Below are positions 48,401 through 59,913 of a stretch of 64,000 nucleotides of DNA, piece after piece (within the stretch, counting starts at the first letter, position 1; the number at the start of each line of letters is the position of its first letter). Under the pieces are notes generated by a model that saw nothing but the letters and a program-made list of their open reading frames with translations, was not told where the DNA came from and did not search any database. The translations under genes and the position numbers were made by a program. Location of the stretch: contig CM032122.1 of assembly GCA_018894105.1 (NCBI GenBank), positions 22,603,674-22,667,673 on the forward strand. The letters are read 5' to 3'. Source of the DNA: Jacaranda mimosifolia. Taxonomy: Eukaryota > Streptophyta > Magnoliopsida > Lamiales > Bignoniaceae.

Positions 48401-48630
48401 CCTTAGTGCCTCACATTGACCTGGTTGGCTTAAAATATTACCAGTTTGGCCACAACTTTTAAGACGTAGTACAATCAAGTTTCTTCAAGTTACAAATCGG
48501 CCCCAAAACTTTCAATCTTCATGCAATTAAGTACTTTTTATTAATTTTTGAGCCCTAAAATTTGACCAATGGAAATCTTAGTTTTCCCAATTCCTATTTT
48601 TCCAAAATTCTAAATTTTAGGGGTGTTACA
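45490..48630 (-). repeat. 5' LTR of the gag-only gypsy element (3141 bp)
   Basis: On the - strand it begins TGTAACACCCC at 48630 and ends GGCACTACA at 45490. It is the unexpanded version of 38202-42708, with a single 0.5 kb unit and an empty hAT site. Substitutions between the two LTRs are frequent by eye, so the insertion is not recent. Confidence 0.92.
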
Positions 48631-49997
48631 TCTTTATTAAAAAGTTAGAAAGTTGAGAAATTAATAATTATAAATTAATTGATATGTAAGTCCTCAATTT
48701 ATCAATGTCTTTAAAATTCAATTATTTTTACAATAATATTTTTAGATATGTAAAATATTTTTAGGTAAAATTATATATAGAATATAACAAATAATTTCAT
48801 TAAAGAATTTGTTTCAAATATAAATAATTATTTCCTACAACAGTTATAAGTTCTGAACTTTATTTTTATATTATTAATTTAAATCATTTTAGTTTTCTAA
48901 CAATATAATAATGGAGAACTCATTTTCAATTATTTGAAATAAATTCTTTTATATGGGACATCCATATAGTTGACGTAGTTGAAAATTTTCAAAAGTTTGA
49001 TAAATGATCACTTAAATAGCAAATGATATCAATTTTTATATTTTTTGACATATTTAATTACACTATTTTATAATTATATCGCGTACATTTATTTTAATAT
49101 TTTTGCTTATAATGATTCATAAAAATATTTTTACATGCATTAATGATGTGAGTAAAAAAAATTAGACCGAAAGTAAGTAGCCATTTAATTATTCCTAATT
49201 TTTATATTCTAAGTATAAAAGAAACTTATGAGGGATTGATTTTTATTTTAAACATAATATTAAAAATTTACTTATTATTTTATTCATGTACATAATATAT
49301 GTTAATTGATAATTTCAAAAATAATAAAATAACTACATATATAAATAAAAAAAAATTTACTTGTCAGATTTATATGAACTATTAAGAAATATTTTAGCTT
49401 ATAAAAATTATATGTTACAAACTACTTATTGAATTAGTTATCAAATAATTAATAACCTAGTGTAAGCTATTTTCATAGATAAAGTACAAAGATATTTATA
49501 TTTACTCTAACAAAAAATATTTAATATTTAAAATTCTCAAATGTTAGGAAAATTATAGCTATAACTTCTACATCATTAAGAATGATACAAAAAAGCTTTA
49601 CATTATAAAAAAAAATTATTTGTTTATTTATCATATCAAAATATGTATGTATAAAAATATATATCCAATTTAAAAAGCTTATTTAGTAAAATATTCTGTG
49701 CTATTTTTATTTTCTTAATTAATTAATTTATTTTTTAAAATTTTATCATTTTATAAATTTTTGTATAATTTATATAAACTTAGAGTGAGCAATTCTTGAT
49801 ATTCTACAACTTATTTAAGTATAAATTATCTTTCAAATATAATATTTTTAATTGAAATATTCCTGTTGTTTTATTTAATTAGAAATAGATTTTCTTTCAT
49901 TAAATGCTAAAATAATTAATTACAATTCATGTTTTAATCACATAGAGTAAAATAAATATCATTATAAAATCAATTATTCAATTATATAATTACTTTT
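48631..49997. other. AT-rich DNA, no gene
   Basis: Continuation of 35830-38201 beyond the gypsy insertion, starting with target duplicate TCTTT. It may be the body of the Helitron-like element ending at 50023. Confidence 0.5.
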
Positions 49998-50023
49998 GGT
50001 GCATCGCACCGGGAACATGCTAG
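49998..50023 (+). mobile_element. Helitron-like 3' terminus
   Basis: A short hairpin (GGTGC-ATC-GCACC, 49998-50010) is followed 9 bases later by CTAG at 50020-50023 and then T. This is the hairpin plus CTRR ending of plant Helitrons inserted between A and T. The 5' TC end was not located. The element may extend back across the nested gypsy copy. No Rep/helicase frame is present, so it would be non-autonomous. Confidence 0.55.
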
Positions 50024-51416
50024 TGTGTGTGTGTGTGAAAGAGTTATAACTATTTAAAGTTGGTTTTTTTTCATGTTCATAAATACGTGAATTTTTCTAT
50101 TCTTACAAATGATCATGTTTCATTATATCATTACAAATTAACAAATAAAAAATGATCAAAATTAATTCTTTGACGCTAACTAAAGTAATTAATTTTGTGT
50201 TAAGAATCATTATTTTGTGATTTGATATGACACTTCATTTTATTTAGCTTAATTTTTTTATCTTCTATTCATCTTTGTTTCTATTGTATTATAAAATATA
50301 TTCATGTAAGTGCTTACCATATTGTTATAGTTAATACTTCATATAAATAATAAAAAATTTATTCATTCTCCATGTTTGAAAAATCATAAGAAACTAATTG
50401 TACTACAAAATATATAATAATTTACAAAAAAAATTGTGCTATTAATTAGAAATTTTAAAGATGAACAATAACTTTTGGCATGAATATTCTCATTTTCTTT
50501 TAATTTGAGCATTAAAATTTTCAACTGAATTCTTAAGGAACTCTTTTAGTCAATTAATTTTCATAGATAAAAAGATGGTTGAAATAACAGAAGATATATA
50601 ATTTTTGAAAAATTTGACAGATTAAAGGACAAAGGATATTTCGGAGACAATTTTATTTTTGGTCTTTTAAATTTATCACTAAATCAAATTATGTTTTCTT
50701 AGTTCAATTTGTCCCATATATTGTGCCTCTAATATTTCTAAATCAATCAAATTCTACCTAATCGTCAATTCAATTGTCAAAATTAATGATTCAATCACCA
50801 GCGATTCACATGATTAAACTACATGTTTTTCACTTTCCCTTTCTCACCTCCCGCTTTTATTAAATCTGCAGAGACAAGATACTAAAATGAATCCTAATTT
50901 ATTACACCTTAAATTTTCAAGATAATCTACTTTTCAAGTTGATTCATCCACTGAAGCAATTTTGAAGCTTAAGGTAATCTTTTCCACATTAAATTAAGCG
51001 AAATTAAGCTACTTCTAAAGTTTCAGTTGTTACAAGGAAGCAAGACGGAAATTTGAGCCCACCAAATTATGGTGATTATGCTTTTTGCCCCATTTCATTT
51101 TTTTCTTCTCATGGAAATATGGGGTAGTAGTGGTTAATTTGTGGACAATAGTTGTAGGATTTCGCATAAACTCATGGTTGTGGAACAAAATTTATGCTAT
51201 GCTACTCTATATGATATTTTTATGTTTTCTTAGGGTTTTTCATTTTGTGTTAAAATATTTATGTCGCACTTAATATTTATGTTGCATATCTATTTTTGTT
51301 GCTGCATATGCTACATTGAAATATCTATGTTGTACAGTTTGTTGCTATTTATGTATATTAAATTGGCAGAGGACACAATAATTATGTAAATTTGCGTACT
51401 TTGTTCCTGCTTAGTC
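50024..51416. other. AT-rich intergenic DNA, no gene
   Basis: It begins with a short (GT)n run. No supported gene. An open frame at 51085-51273 is hydrophobic by base composition and has no family features. Confidence 0.5.
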
Positions 51417-51429
51417 AAGTATTGAATTG

Positions 51430-51609
51430 TCCGTGGTTTGTAGCCTATGGGGCATCAGTCTCCTCTATTATGTGGGAGGTTTTGAGTTCGAACCCGAATG
51501 GGTTCCTTTGTGCACCTTATGTGTGCATCTAGTTGTCGAGTTTGTACTTTGACATTTGTAAGGATAATTTTGCGTCATTTGTAATGTTCTCTCTAAAAAA
51601 AATAATATA
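51430..51609 (+). mobile_element. tRNA-derived SINE, 180 bp
   Basis: It carries an RNA polymerase III A box (TAGCCTATGGGG, 51441-51452) and B box (AGTTCGAACCC, 51485-51495) at tRNA-like spacing, with an A-rich tail after 51590. It is flanked by perfect 13 bp direct repeats, AAGTATTGAATTG, at 51417-51429 and 51610-51622. It encodes nothing and would have used LINE machinery. The long perfect target duplication points to a fairly recent insertion. Confidence 0.92.
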
Positions 51610-51622
51610 AAGTATTGAATTG

Positions 51623-52058
51623 ACATAAGAGATAGTAATTATATATGTATATGTAAATTCACATAGTTTTTTGTTGTATTGGAATTTGTATTTCATCACA
51701 TTTGTTTGAATTTGTTATTTTGCAAATTTGATTAAGGAAGCTATGGTGGTTTCAGCATAAAATTGTACTATGGTGGTTTCATGAAACCAGAACATATTAT
51801 ATATATTATATCTTACATGTTACAATCCTGACACAAAGTCTGGTTACACCATAGAATTCCAAAAGAGACAGTTAGGATTGTTCTCTACAACTCAAGAACA
51901 TGAAGTTGAAATTGCTGATAATCATGGCTACATATGGCACGGCAATTATGTATTTAGACCTTGTACACATCGTCGATCACACCATTGGAATTGATTTTGC
52001 CCGGAGCATTAACCTCCCCCCGCCTTAATGTAAGTTCTTCAATATCAACGGAAATAAA
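51623..52058. other. intergenic DNA, no supported gene
   Basis: A 42-codon frame at about 51900-52028 has no recognisable family. An imperfect repeat, GGTGGTTTCA, lies near 51743 and 51773. Confidence 0.4.
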
Positions 52059-52443
52059 TGTAACACCCTAAAATGGGGGTATGGAAATTTTTGTTAGATT
52101 TCAAAATTTATAAATTGACTGAGAATATAAAGATTTAAAAAAAAAATGATACTAATGGGCCTTAATAAAATATATTAAAATTTACTTAGGGCTTTGGTGT
52201 GATGTTAGAAATTACAAGGACTAAAAATTTATAAAACAAAGACTTAATTGCATAATTAAGAAAACTGAATGGGGCCAATGTATAAGAAAGGAAAGCTTGA
52301 AGATTTAATTGAAAAATCAGGGGGCTAATGTGAGGCACTGAGAAGTTGAGGGGCCAATGCGAGGCGCTAAAAATGCTGAGGGACCCAATTGATTATGGGA
52401 GGAAGTTTCGAGGGAGAAATTTGCAATTTGAGAAAACTGAAAA

Positions 52444-52453
52444 ATATAAAACC
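52444..52453 (+). promoter_or_regulatory. TATA box of the truncated gypsy LTR
   Basis: ATATAAAACC lies about 390 bp into the LTR. Confidence 0.45.
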
Positions 52454-54099
52454 AGAGCCCTCATTTCTATCTAATTCTCACATGCATTCCAGTTACTTCC
52501 CCCTCCAATTGTCTCTCATTAGCACTGACAAATCAAAGAATCAAACTAACCACCCTCTTCTTCTCGTCGCAATGAGCACAGTGGTACCAAATTCACTGTG
52601 AAACAACTAGCAAAACGTCGAGAAATTGAGAGCCGAAGGTGGCAAACAACGATGGTGGGGAGTCACCAGATTCCAGTGACTGGAGCTTGGGTTTGAGTAG
52701 TAGGTTTTGATGGGCTCAGTTGGAGGAGCATGCTGGTACGTTCAATTGCAGAAACAGAGCACTGGAGCGAGCGAAATTAGAACAAGAACACTCGGTGGTC
52801 GGCAGCGGTGCTGTGAGCTTTCCGCTTCAAATTGATCGGCGATTTGTTAATGAAAGTAAAATTTGGAAGAGGCCTTTTGCTTGGCATGAAAAAGCACATC
52901 GATTGGTGGTGGATTCCAGTTCCAACAGCCACGCATGGCGGAGCTCCAACGGTCAACAGCGGTGGTCCGACGACTTTTGGGCAAAATCTTTGGGACGACG
53001 ATCTAGATGCATACAACAAGGTTTCGAATTGTGAATTGACCTCAAACTCGATCGATTTGGTAAAATCCCTATTGAACGATGAAATGTTTTCTAATTTGAT
53101 TTGATTAAATTATTAAGTTAGTTTTTGATATAAATCTAAGTTGGTTGGATTGAATTATGATGTTGGACCGAATGATTGAAATGATTTAATTATAAAATAA
53201 CATGTGAACCCGTATTTGATAATAAAAGACTAATAATTATCAATTTAGTTAATTGATACAATTGGGAAGCCAATTTATGAAGCGATAATGAAAATTTACT
53301 TGTATGGAAAAATGTATTAATTTCGTGAACAGAGGTCAAATTGCTTAACTATGAACTAAAAGTATCAATTTGATCGTTAGTTATGAAAGTGAGATATAGG
53401 CCTGGAATCAAATAACAGACATAATTGATATTAACTAAGCCAAAACAGCACATTAGGATGTCAAAACTGTGAAATGAAAGTGAAAATTGACTATTAAAGA
53501 AAAATGTACTAAAGCGTTGAGTATGGGCTAATTTATTGGTTATAAACGTTAAACTTAACATTAATAATGAAACTGAAATCTAGGCCCTGAATGGATAAAA
53601 TATGTAATTAATACTATTTGCCTGAATTGGCGTACTTAGGAAGTCAAAATTATAAGTTAAGATAAGGATTAGTTATTATAGTTAAGTGCAATAAATTAGA
53701 GAAAATAGACTCGAACCTTAATGACAGAAAAGATTGCATATCTAAGTACTTCAGCATCAAGACCGAGATGGAACGGAATCGAGAGATTAAGCAGGCTAGT
53801 GTAATTGAAGCGTGTGGATAGCCATAATTACTATTAATAAATGCTAAACTGTAGCATCGATATTTATATATCATTTTGAATGAAAATAGATGATGAGGAT
53901 CCGAGCGTTCCTTGCCAGTAGAAGATTTCTGTTGTGGGCACTGAGTATTGAGGTGAAGTTACGATCCGTATTCTTGTTAGGAAAATAATATATCCATTTT
54001 GTGCATATCGATTCGTTCATACATACTTTGACTTACTAGTACCTTCATGATGTTCAAGTCTCTCTTTGAGTTCTATTGGTTACTTCACTTTTCTGTATT

Positions 54100-54460
54100 T
54101 CTCAGCCTTGCCGACTAAATTCTATTGATAGTTATATTATTTTTTCGAAATGCTACCGTGATGGTCTTGCCAATCAATTCTTTATTGTTCTTTGAACCCA
54201 TCATTTCATAATGTTATTTAAACAGTTTTGCCAACTGATTGCTCTACTGTTTTCTTAACTTGTTATCATGTGTTGTTGTTGGTCTTGTCGACTAGTTATC
54301 TTGGTATTCGTGAATTCATTATGTTTGTTATTTGCATCCTTTAGCCTTGTTGGCCAAATTCTGAAACTAACTTTATTACTATTCTAAGATATTGAAACGG
54401 TCGCGTCGATCGATATGTTATGTTATTTGAATTAAGTTGCCTTCAAATTTGTTCATCGCC
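54100..54460 (+). repeat. short subrepeats in the truncated LTR
   Basis: A motif like CTTGCCGACTAAATTCT recurs about six times at roughly 50-70 bp (near 54107, 54167, 54225, 54285, 54345 and 54400). Just after, GGGATGCCCATGGGAAGTTT (near 54540) repeats an almost identical run near 54510. Confidence 0.65.
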
Positions 54461-54552
54461 AATTATTAAATATGAATCTGCTATTGGAACTAGCTATTAA
54501 TAAGACCTTTGGGTATGCCTATGGGAAGTTTAGACCCTTAGGGATGCCCATG

Positions 54553-56664
54553 GGAAGTTTAGACTCTCAATTATTGCCTGTAAAAACTCTACATTCACTT
54601 TATCATCAACTTGAGATTCATGTCAAGGGATCAAAAAATTTAAGAGGATATTTATTCTCTGATAGGTGGCAAGTTCGTTCATAAGTGAAAATATAGACTT
54701 AGAACATTCTAAAACAATTCGATAACATATTTCTTGGATTATTTTTGGTGGGTGAATAGTAGCTAATGTATATCAGGTTATAATGATGTTCTGAGGTGGA
54801 TTCAATATTAATGTGGACAGTTAGAAAGCAAGTGGTTTGTTGCAATTGTACCTTAGTTGAGGTATTGAATTAAATTATAGAGATATTATTTAAATATGCT
54901 ATAGCATTATCTGAATGCCTTCTTCAGAATCCCTCTACATCTCCTAGATAGAGGGCTACTAGAAATTATTCAACTAACAAGATATTCTCTAGAAATATTT
55001 CTTTAAGTAGTCTCCTAATTTACTAACTCAGATTGTGAAAAATTATAGGAGAACATAAATTTTTTGCATGTTGACTACTTTGATAATCTTTTATATAAAG
55101 AAAAAATAATGTTAAACAAATATATGGATCGACCTAGGAATGTGATAAAGCTACCAGCACATGCACTTGTCTAGCCTGTTTACTGTACGTTGCTAGTTGT
55201 CTAGACATGCATTGCATGTGCTAGCTATATTTAATAAAGGTTACTAGGACAATTTTTAGGTCTTAATAAAATTGATTCAATCCTAGATTTGAGATCATTT
55301 ATTCCAGTCTTATAGGAATAGAAAGCAAATCAAGAAAGATAGTAGAAAACGTACAACATTTCAATCCAATATTAGAGATTTTTAATAAACTTTGTAGAAA
55401 TCATCATTTGTTTGTGTGATCAAAAAAGTCAACAATGTGGAGTATGAGCCTTGGATTTTTATGTCAATGAAATGAAATTTCTTTTTACCATTAATAAATG
55501 GAGAAAGCATTGAAATCAAATCTAAACCATGTCTCGTTATAAATAAGTACAACTTTACTAACAGTAAAATACAGTTTCTATTGTGAACTATGGTATAGCC
55601 TTTAATTATGTTGCTATCGTTAGCTATCAAATAGAAAACTATTAAACTTATGTTGATATGCCACATGGTTTGTTGAATTTAACAAAAATATACTTTTGTC
55701 TTGATAACGACTAATGTGAAATTCTTCAAGGGCTAAACTATATTTAATATAAAACTCTTGTTTAAGGTGTCAATCTTTATTGTGTCAGTTTTGTGCCATC
55801 TTGAATTCTTTCATGGCTTCATTTTGTTGTGTTTAAGCATAAAAATTAATATATAATAAATTCGTTCTGATTTTTTTCTCAAATTGAATATTCAACAATT
55901 AATTAAATCTTTAATATTGAAAATCTTCCTGTTATTCTATGTTGTCATTCAAGACTTTTTTAGTTTGTAGAAACATATGATAGTACAACCATGTGGATTA
56001 AAATGTTAAAGTATTTAATATCATTCCATTGGGTTTTTGGACATGTTAACTTCTTGCATTTCTATTTCCATTTTCTCTTGCGTAATGTTGTGCATGTTTG
56101 TGGTAAATTCCTTAATATTCATGTGTATACAATACTCTTAAAATATATCATTTATGTTAATTTTGGATACTTCTATGGGTGATTCTAGAATTGTTAGTTA
56201 CCTAATAATTGATATACAATATCCTATGAATTTCAATATTTCATTTCCTTAGCCATTCTCTGCTTAATTGCATATGCTTTGTGATAGGAACTAATTTTTT
56301 ATGAACTTGTTGAAGTAAATAGATTGAACATCTCTATTTTAGCATCGGAAGAGCAAGTTTTTAGTGCACCAAATGCACATATAGATAGTTATTGTGTATC
56401 TTTAACTATTGGAAAAAAACTTATGAAATTTCAGTACGTGCAACAAATGCAGTGGTTAGTGTAGTGCACGCCTAGTTTGATCTACAGATATAATTAAAAT
56501 TTTCAATTTGCATCATGTCCTGAGTTATCTTTAAATCATTCAAAATCCAAGTCAAAAAATTTGGAGAGCACTTCACTTAAGTAAAATCTTTTAAGATATT
56601 CTTTTCTATTGAATAGTTTTGACTTATGTTATTATCCAATCAACCCAGATCTCAAAAATTGAAG
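54553..56664 (+). repeat. dispersed repeat, copy 1
   Basis: It shares CAATTATTG..TGTAAAAA with copies 2 and 3. From about 55590 to 56660 it aligns with 58290-59345 (for example ACCATGTGGATTAAAAT at 55989 and 58645). About 1 kb at 54600-55590 has no counterpart. Non-coding. Its right edge is the copia fragment. Confidence 0.65.
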
Positions 56665-57565
56665 TATTGAAAGCCAAGCAATTTTTAACTAAATAATTTG
56701 AGATGAAGGATTTGAGACCACTCAATTATTTTGGGGAGTTGAAGTTCTCACCTTTAAGAATGGTAACTTGTTGTCCCAAGCCAAGTATGCTTCTGATCTG
56801 CTATCTAAAGTTAGTCTTACGAATAGTAAGACAGAAGATGCGCCTCTTAAGGTCAATGTGAGGTTTACTCCAAGGGATGGCAATGCACTACTAGATCCTA
56901 CTTTTTATAGACAACTTGTTGGTAGCCCCATTTATCATACTATTACTCATCCTGACATTGCCTATGTAGTTCATTTAGTCAACCAATTCATGTTAGCTCT
57001 TTGTTCTACTCATTATACTGTTGTTTTCCGCATCTTATATTATGTAAAATGCTCCTTATTTTATGGCCTTCATTTTTCAGTGGACTCTTCTCTCAAACTT
57101 TGAGCTTATTCTAATGCTCATTATGATGGTCATCTAACAAATTGAAGTTCCACTACTGGTTGTTGTTTTTTTCCTTGGTGACTCTCTTATTTCTTGGCAA
57201 ACTAAAAGGTATAAGTTAGCCTCCTGCTCGAGCAATGGAAATGAGTATTGTGCCATCGCTAACACTACAAAACAACTTCTTTGGCTGCAGTAATTGCTTG
57301 CAGATTTCAGACAACTGGTATATCTATTTACTGTGATAGTCAAAGTGTTAGGCAAATTGCTCTCAATGATGTCTTTCATGAACGAACAAAACATATAAAG
57401 ATAGATTGTCATTTAAATCATCAATATATTATTCGTGGAACTTTATGTCTCTTTCCTATTAAATGATCTAACCAGCCAAGTGACTTGTTCACAAAGCCAC
57501 ATCTCCCTGGTCGCTTTCATAATTTGATAGACAAACTCAAGCTGGTTCCAAATACACCATCTTGA
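56665..57565 (+). pseudogene. copia RT C-terminus and RNase H, 5'-truncated
   Basis: The sequence starts after the RT catalytic box with FEMKDLRPLNYF near 56700. It continues through LSQAKYASDLLSKVSLTNSK, RFTPRDGNALLDPTFYRQL and HPDIAYVVHLVNQF (56768-57103). RNase H pieces follow (STTGC near 57150, [20 protein letters not shown] at 57281-57466), ending at TGA 57563-57565. There are several stops and shifts. This family differs from the copia element at 11-30 kb. Confidence 0.85.
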
Positions 57566-57577
57566 GTTTGAGGGGAA

Positions 57578-57785
57578 TGTTAAGATAATTAGGGTTTGAT
57601 TATGGTGATTGATTGTAGAATTATTATGATTGATTGATTGTCATAATTAAGGATTTGATTATGGTGATCGATTGCAAGCAAAATAAATGCGTAGATTATG
57701 TATTCCGTTTATATCTCATTACTTTGTATAAAAGAACTATTCATTCTCCTTGTGTTTTATCTCTTTTGCTCCTCAGATCCTAGCA
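57578..57785 (+). repeat. short 3' LTR of the truncated copia element
   Basis: The purine tract GAGTTTGAGGGGA (57564-57576) is followed by TGTTAAGATAATTAGGG. A TATA-like GTATAAAAGAA lies at 57726-57736. The 3' edge is about 57775-57785 (CA uncertain). Confidence 0.65.
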
Positions 57786-57814
57786 TGAACAATGAGCCTT
57801 TAATTATAAATATC

Positions 57815-59400
57815 CATTTTATGTATAAAACTAACTATTATCGTCAAATTGTATACTACAAAAGAATGAGGTCAACTATTATAGTTAGAAAACTACGCTT
57901 GATATCATAAGACCTTTATCATACTTTTGCTAGACTCGGTTCCAGTACTTAATCAGTGACTTGTTGGTGTGGTTGTACTCAACTTCACAACATCTTCAAT
58001 TTTAGCTTGCACATTTGACTATTTTAAGGCTCATGATCCAACCATGGTCTTAGCTTTTTCTTTATAGGAAACCTATAGGAAGAAACACATCTAAAATTAT
58101 AATGACCAGTTTTTTGCAACTTGGAGCTTAAGATCTAATGATTACTAGAAGTTACAAATACCTTTAACTATAGTGCTTAAGATCTTATAAGACAATAAAT
58201 TTACTGAGTTCAACAAATATCCATGTTTGTCATTTTATAGCTATCAATTATTGCATGTAAAAAATCTACATATGCACCATCATCAATTAGTCATGAACTA
58301 TGACCAACCCTAAAATTATATTGCTATTGTCAGCTACCAAATGAAGACTATGAAATTCATTTTGATATGTCATTTGGTGTGCCAAAGCTAACTAAAGTAC
58401 ATTTCTGTCATAATAACGGCTAATTTAGATCTCTTTTAGAGCTAAAGTATACCTAATATTGGTCTGTAGGCTGCCAACCTTTTATTATTTTAGTTCCTTT
58501 TATATAATAAAATTATTTTGAATTTTTTTCTCTCATATTGAATATCCAATAGTCAAGTAGATTGTCAAGATTTAAAAAATCTTCCTACTAGTCCATGTTA
58601 TTATTCAAGATTTTATTTATCTGGTAGAAATCTATGATACTACAACCATGTGGATTAAAATATGGAAGAATTTAATATCATTTCACTAGGACTCTAGACA
58701 TGCCACCTTCTTGCATTTTTATTTCCATTTTGTCTCACATAATGGTTAGCAAGTTTGTCATAAATTCCTTTATTGATGTATGTGATATAGATTACATCGG
58801 AAGCCACTAGAAACGCGTCTTTTATGTCACTTTTGGACACTTTTGTAGGTGATTCTAAGGTTATTGGTTCCCTAATAATTGATGGACAATTTTTCATGGA
58901 TCTCGTTCCTCTCCTTTAGCTATCCTATGTTTAATGAATACGCTTTGCAGCTATACTAGAGCTTATATTATTTAAACTTATCAAAGCAGAAGAACTGACT
59001 AACATCTCTTTTCTAGCCTTGGAAGAGCAAGCTCACGCTACAACAAATACATATATGGATTGTTATTCTATATCTTCAAATACTAACACAGGTTTCTAAA
59101 TTTTCAGCACAAGCTAGCAGGTGTAGTTACATGCTAGACACGTGCATGTGGTGGTTGGTCCAACACACGCCTAGATTGACCCACATATATATTTAACATT
59201 GCCAACGTGAATCAAGTATAGAGTTAGCCTTTTAATCATTCACAATCTGAGTTGAAAAATTTGGAGAACCTTCACTCAATGAAATTTTTCTAAATTTTTT
59301 TAGTTGAATATTTTTGTGTTATGCTATTATCCAATCAATTTAGTTCTCAAAAATCAAAGTAGGCTCATTTATCGAGTATGGCACCATTTTTCCTCTATAC
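57815..59400 (+). repeat. dispersed repeat, copy 2
   Basis: The first part (57850-58250) matches copy 3 at 59470-59890 (GATATCATAAGACC, TAGCTT[A/G]CACATTT). The later part matches copy 1. An open frame at 58694-58897 (-) has no recognisable domain. Function unknown. Confidence 0.65.
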
Positions 59401-59913
59401 CACTCTCATCCATTCCATTAGTATGCCATAATAAAGAATAAATTAGTGGATTGACAACACACACTCTATCATACTACAAAGAATGAAGTCAACTAATATA
59501 GGTAGATATTAGCCTTGATATCATAAGACCTCTATCATACTTCTGTTGGATTTCTTCCCGACACTTACTTAATGACTTATCCAATGTGACATTCAACAAC
59601 TCCACATCATCCACCATTTTTAGCTTACACATTTTATCATTAATGGACTTATGGTTGAATGATGGGATTATCTCTTCACATGAAACCCTCAGGAAAAAGC
59701 CCAGCTAAAATTGCCTTGACCAACTTTTTTTCAATAAATCTGATGTAATAATAAAAAAATTACACATAATTACATATCTCTCTAGCTTTGGAGCTTAAGA
59801 TCTTTCAAGATCATAAATTCATTAGTAAAATACATGCATCTTGTTTGGTAAAATATCCATGGCTAACATTACTAAACTATCAATTATTGTATGTAAAAAC
59901 TCTACAGCCACAA
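59401..59913 (+). repeat. dispersed repeat, partial copy 3
   Basis: It corresponds to the first ~430 bp of copy 2, offset by about 1.62 kb, and is cut by the gypsy LTR at 59914. Confidence 0.65.

Larger units (their letters stand above)
38202..48630 (-). mobile_element. Ty3/gypsy (Tekay/Del-like) LTR retrotransposon, gag-only, complete ends
   Basis: Read on the - strand, both LTRs begin TGTAACACCC (42708 and 48630) and end ...CA[C/A]TACA-like (45490 and 38202). A perfect 5 bp target duplication, TCTTT, lies at 38197-38201 and 48631-48635. A primer site (AGTATCAAAGCC) follows the 5' LTR and a purine tract (TTTTTAGGAGGGACGA) precedes the 3' LTR. The internal part is only 2781 bp and holds gag remnants but no protease, RT, RNase H or integrase. 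It is therefore a non-autonomous derivative that needed enzymes from a full-length relative. Confidence 0.92.
52059..54560 (+). repeat. truncated gypsy LTR (Tekay/Del-like)
   Basis: It begins TGTAACACCC at 52059, the same start as the 38-48 kb element but in the opposite orientation and clearly diverged. The next 400 bp follows the same plan (GGGGCCAATG, GAGGCACTGAG and a TATA box). No matching primer site or internal region follows. The LTR runs into another repeat at about 54553. Open frames at 52720-53104 are unrecognised LTR sequence. Confidence 0.65.

Noticed and set aside
51430..51500. A and B boxes suggesting a tRNA gene
   Set aside because: There is no full cloverleaf. The A-rich tail and 13 bp target duplication show a SINE.
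51900..52028. 42-codon open frame on +
   Set aside because: It has no family features, a hydrophobic start by chance, and no supporting splice or promoter signals.
52720..53104. Overlapping open frames on both strands
   Set aside because: They sit in a truncated gypsy LTR, change frame without a family match, and mirror LTR frames elsewhere.
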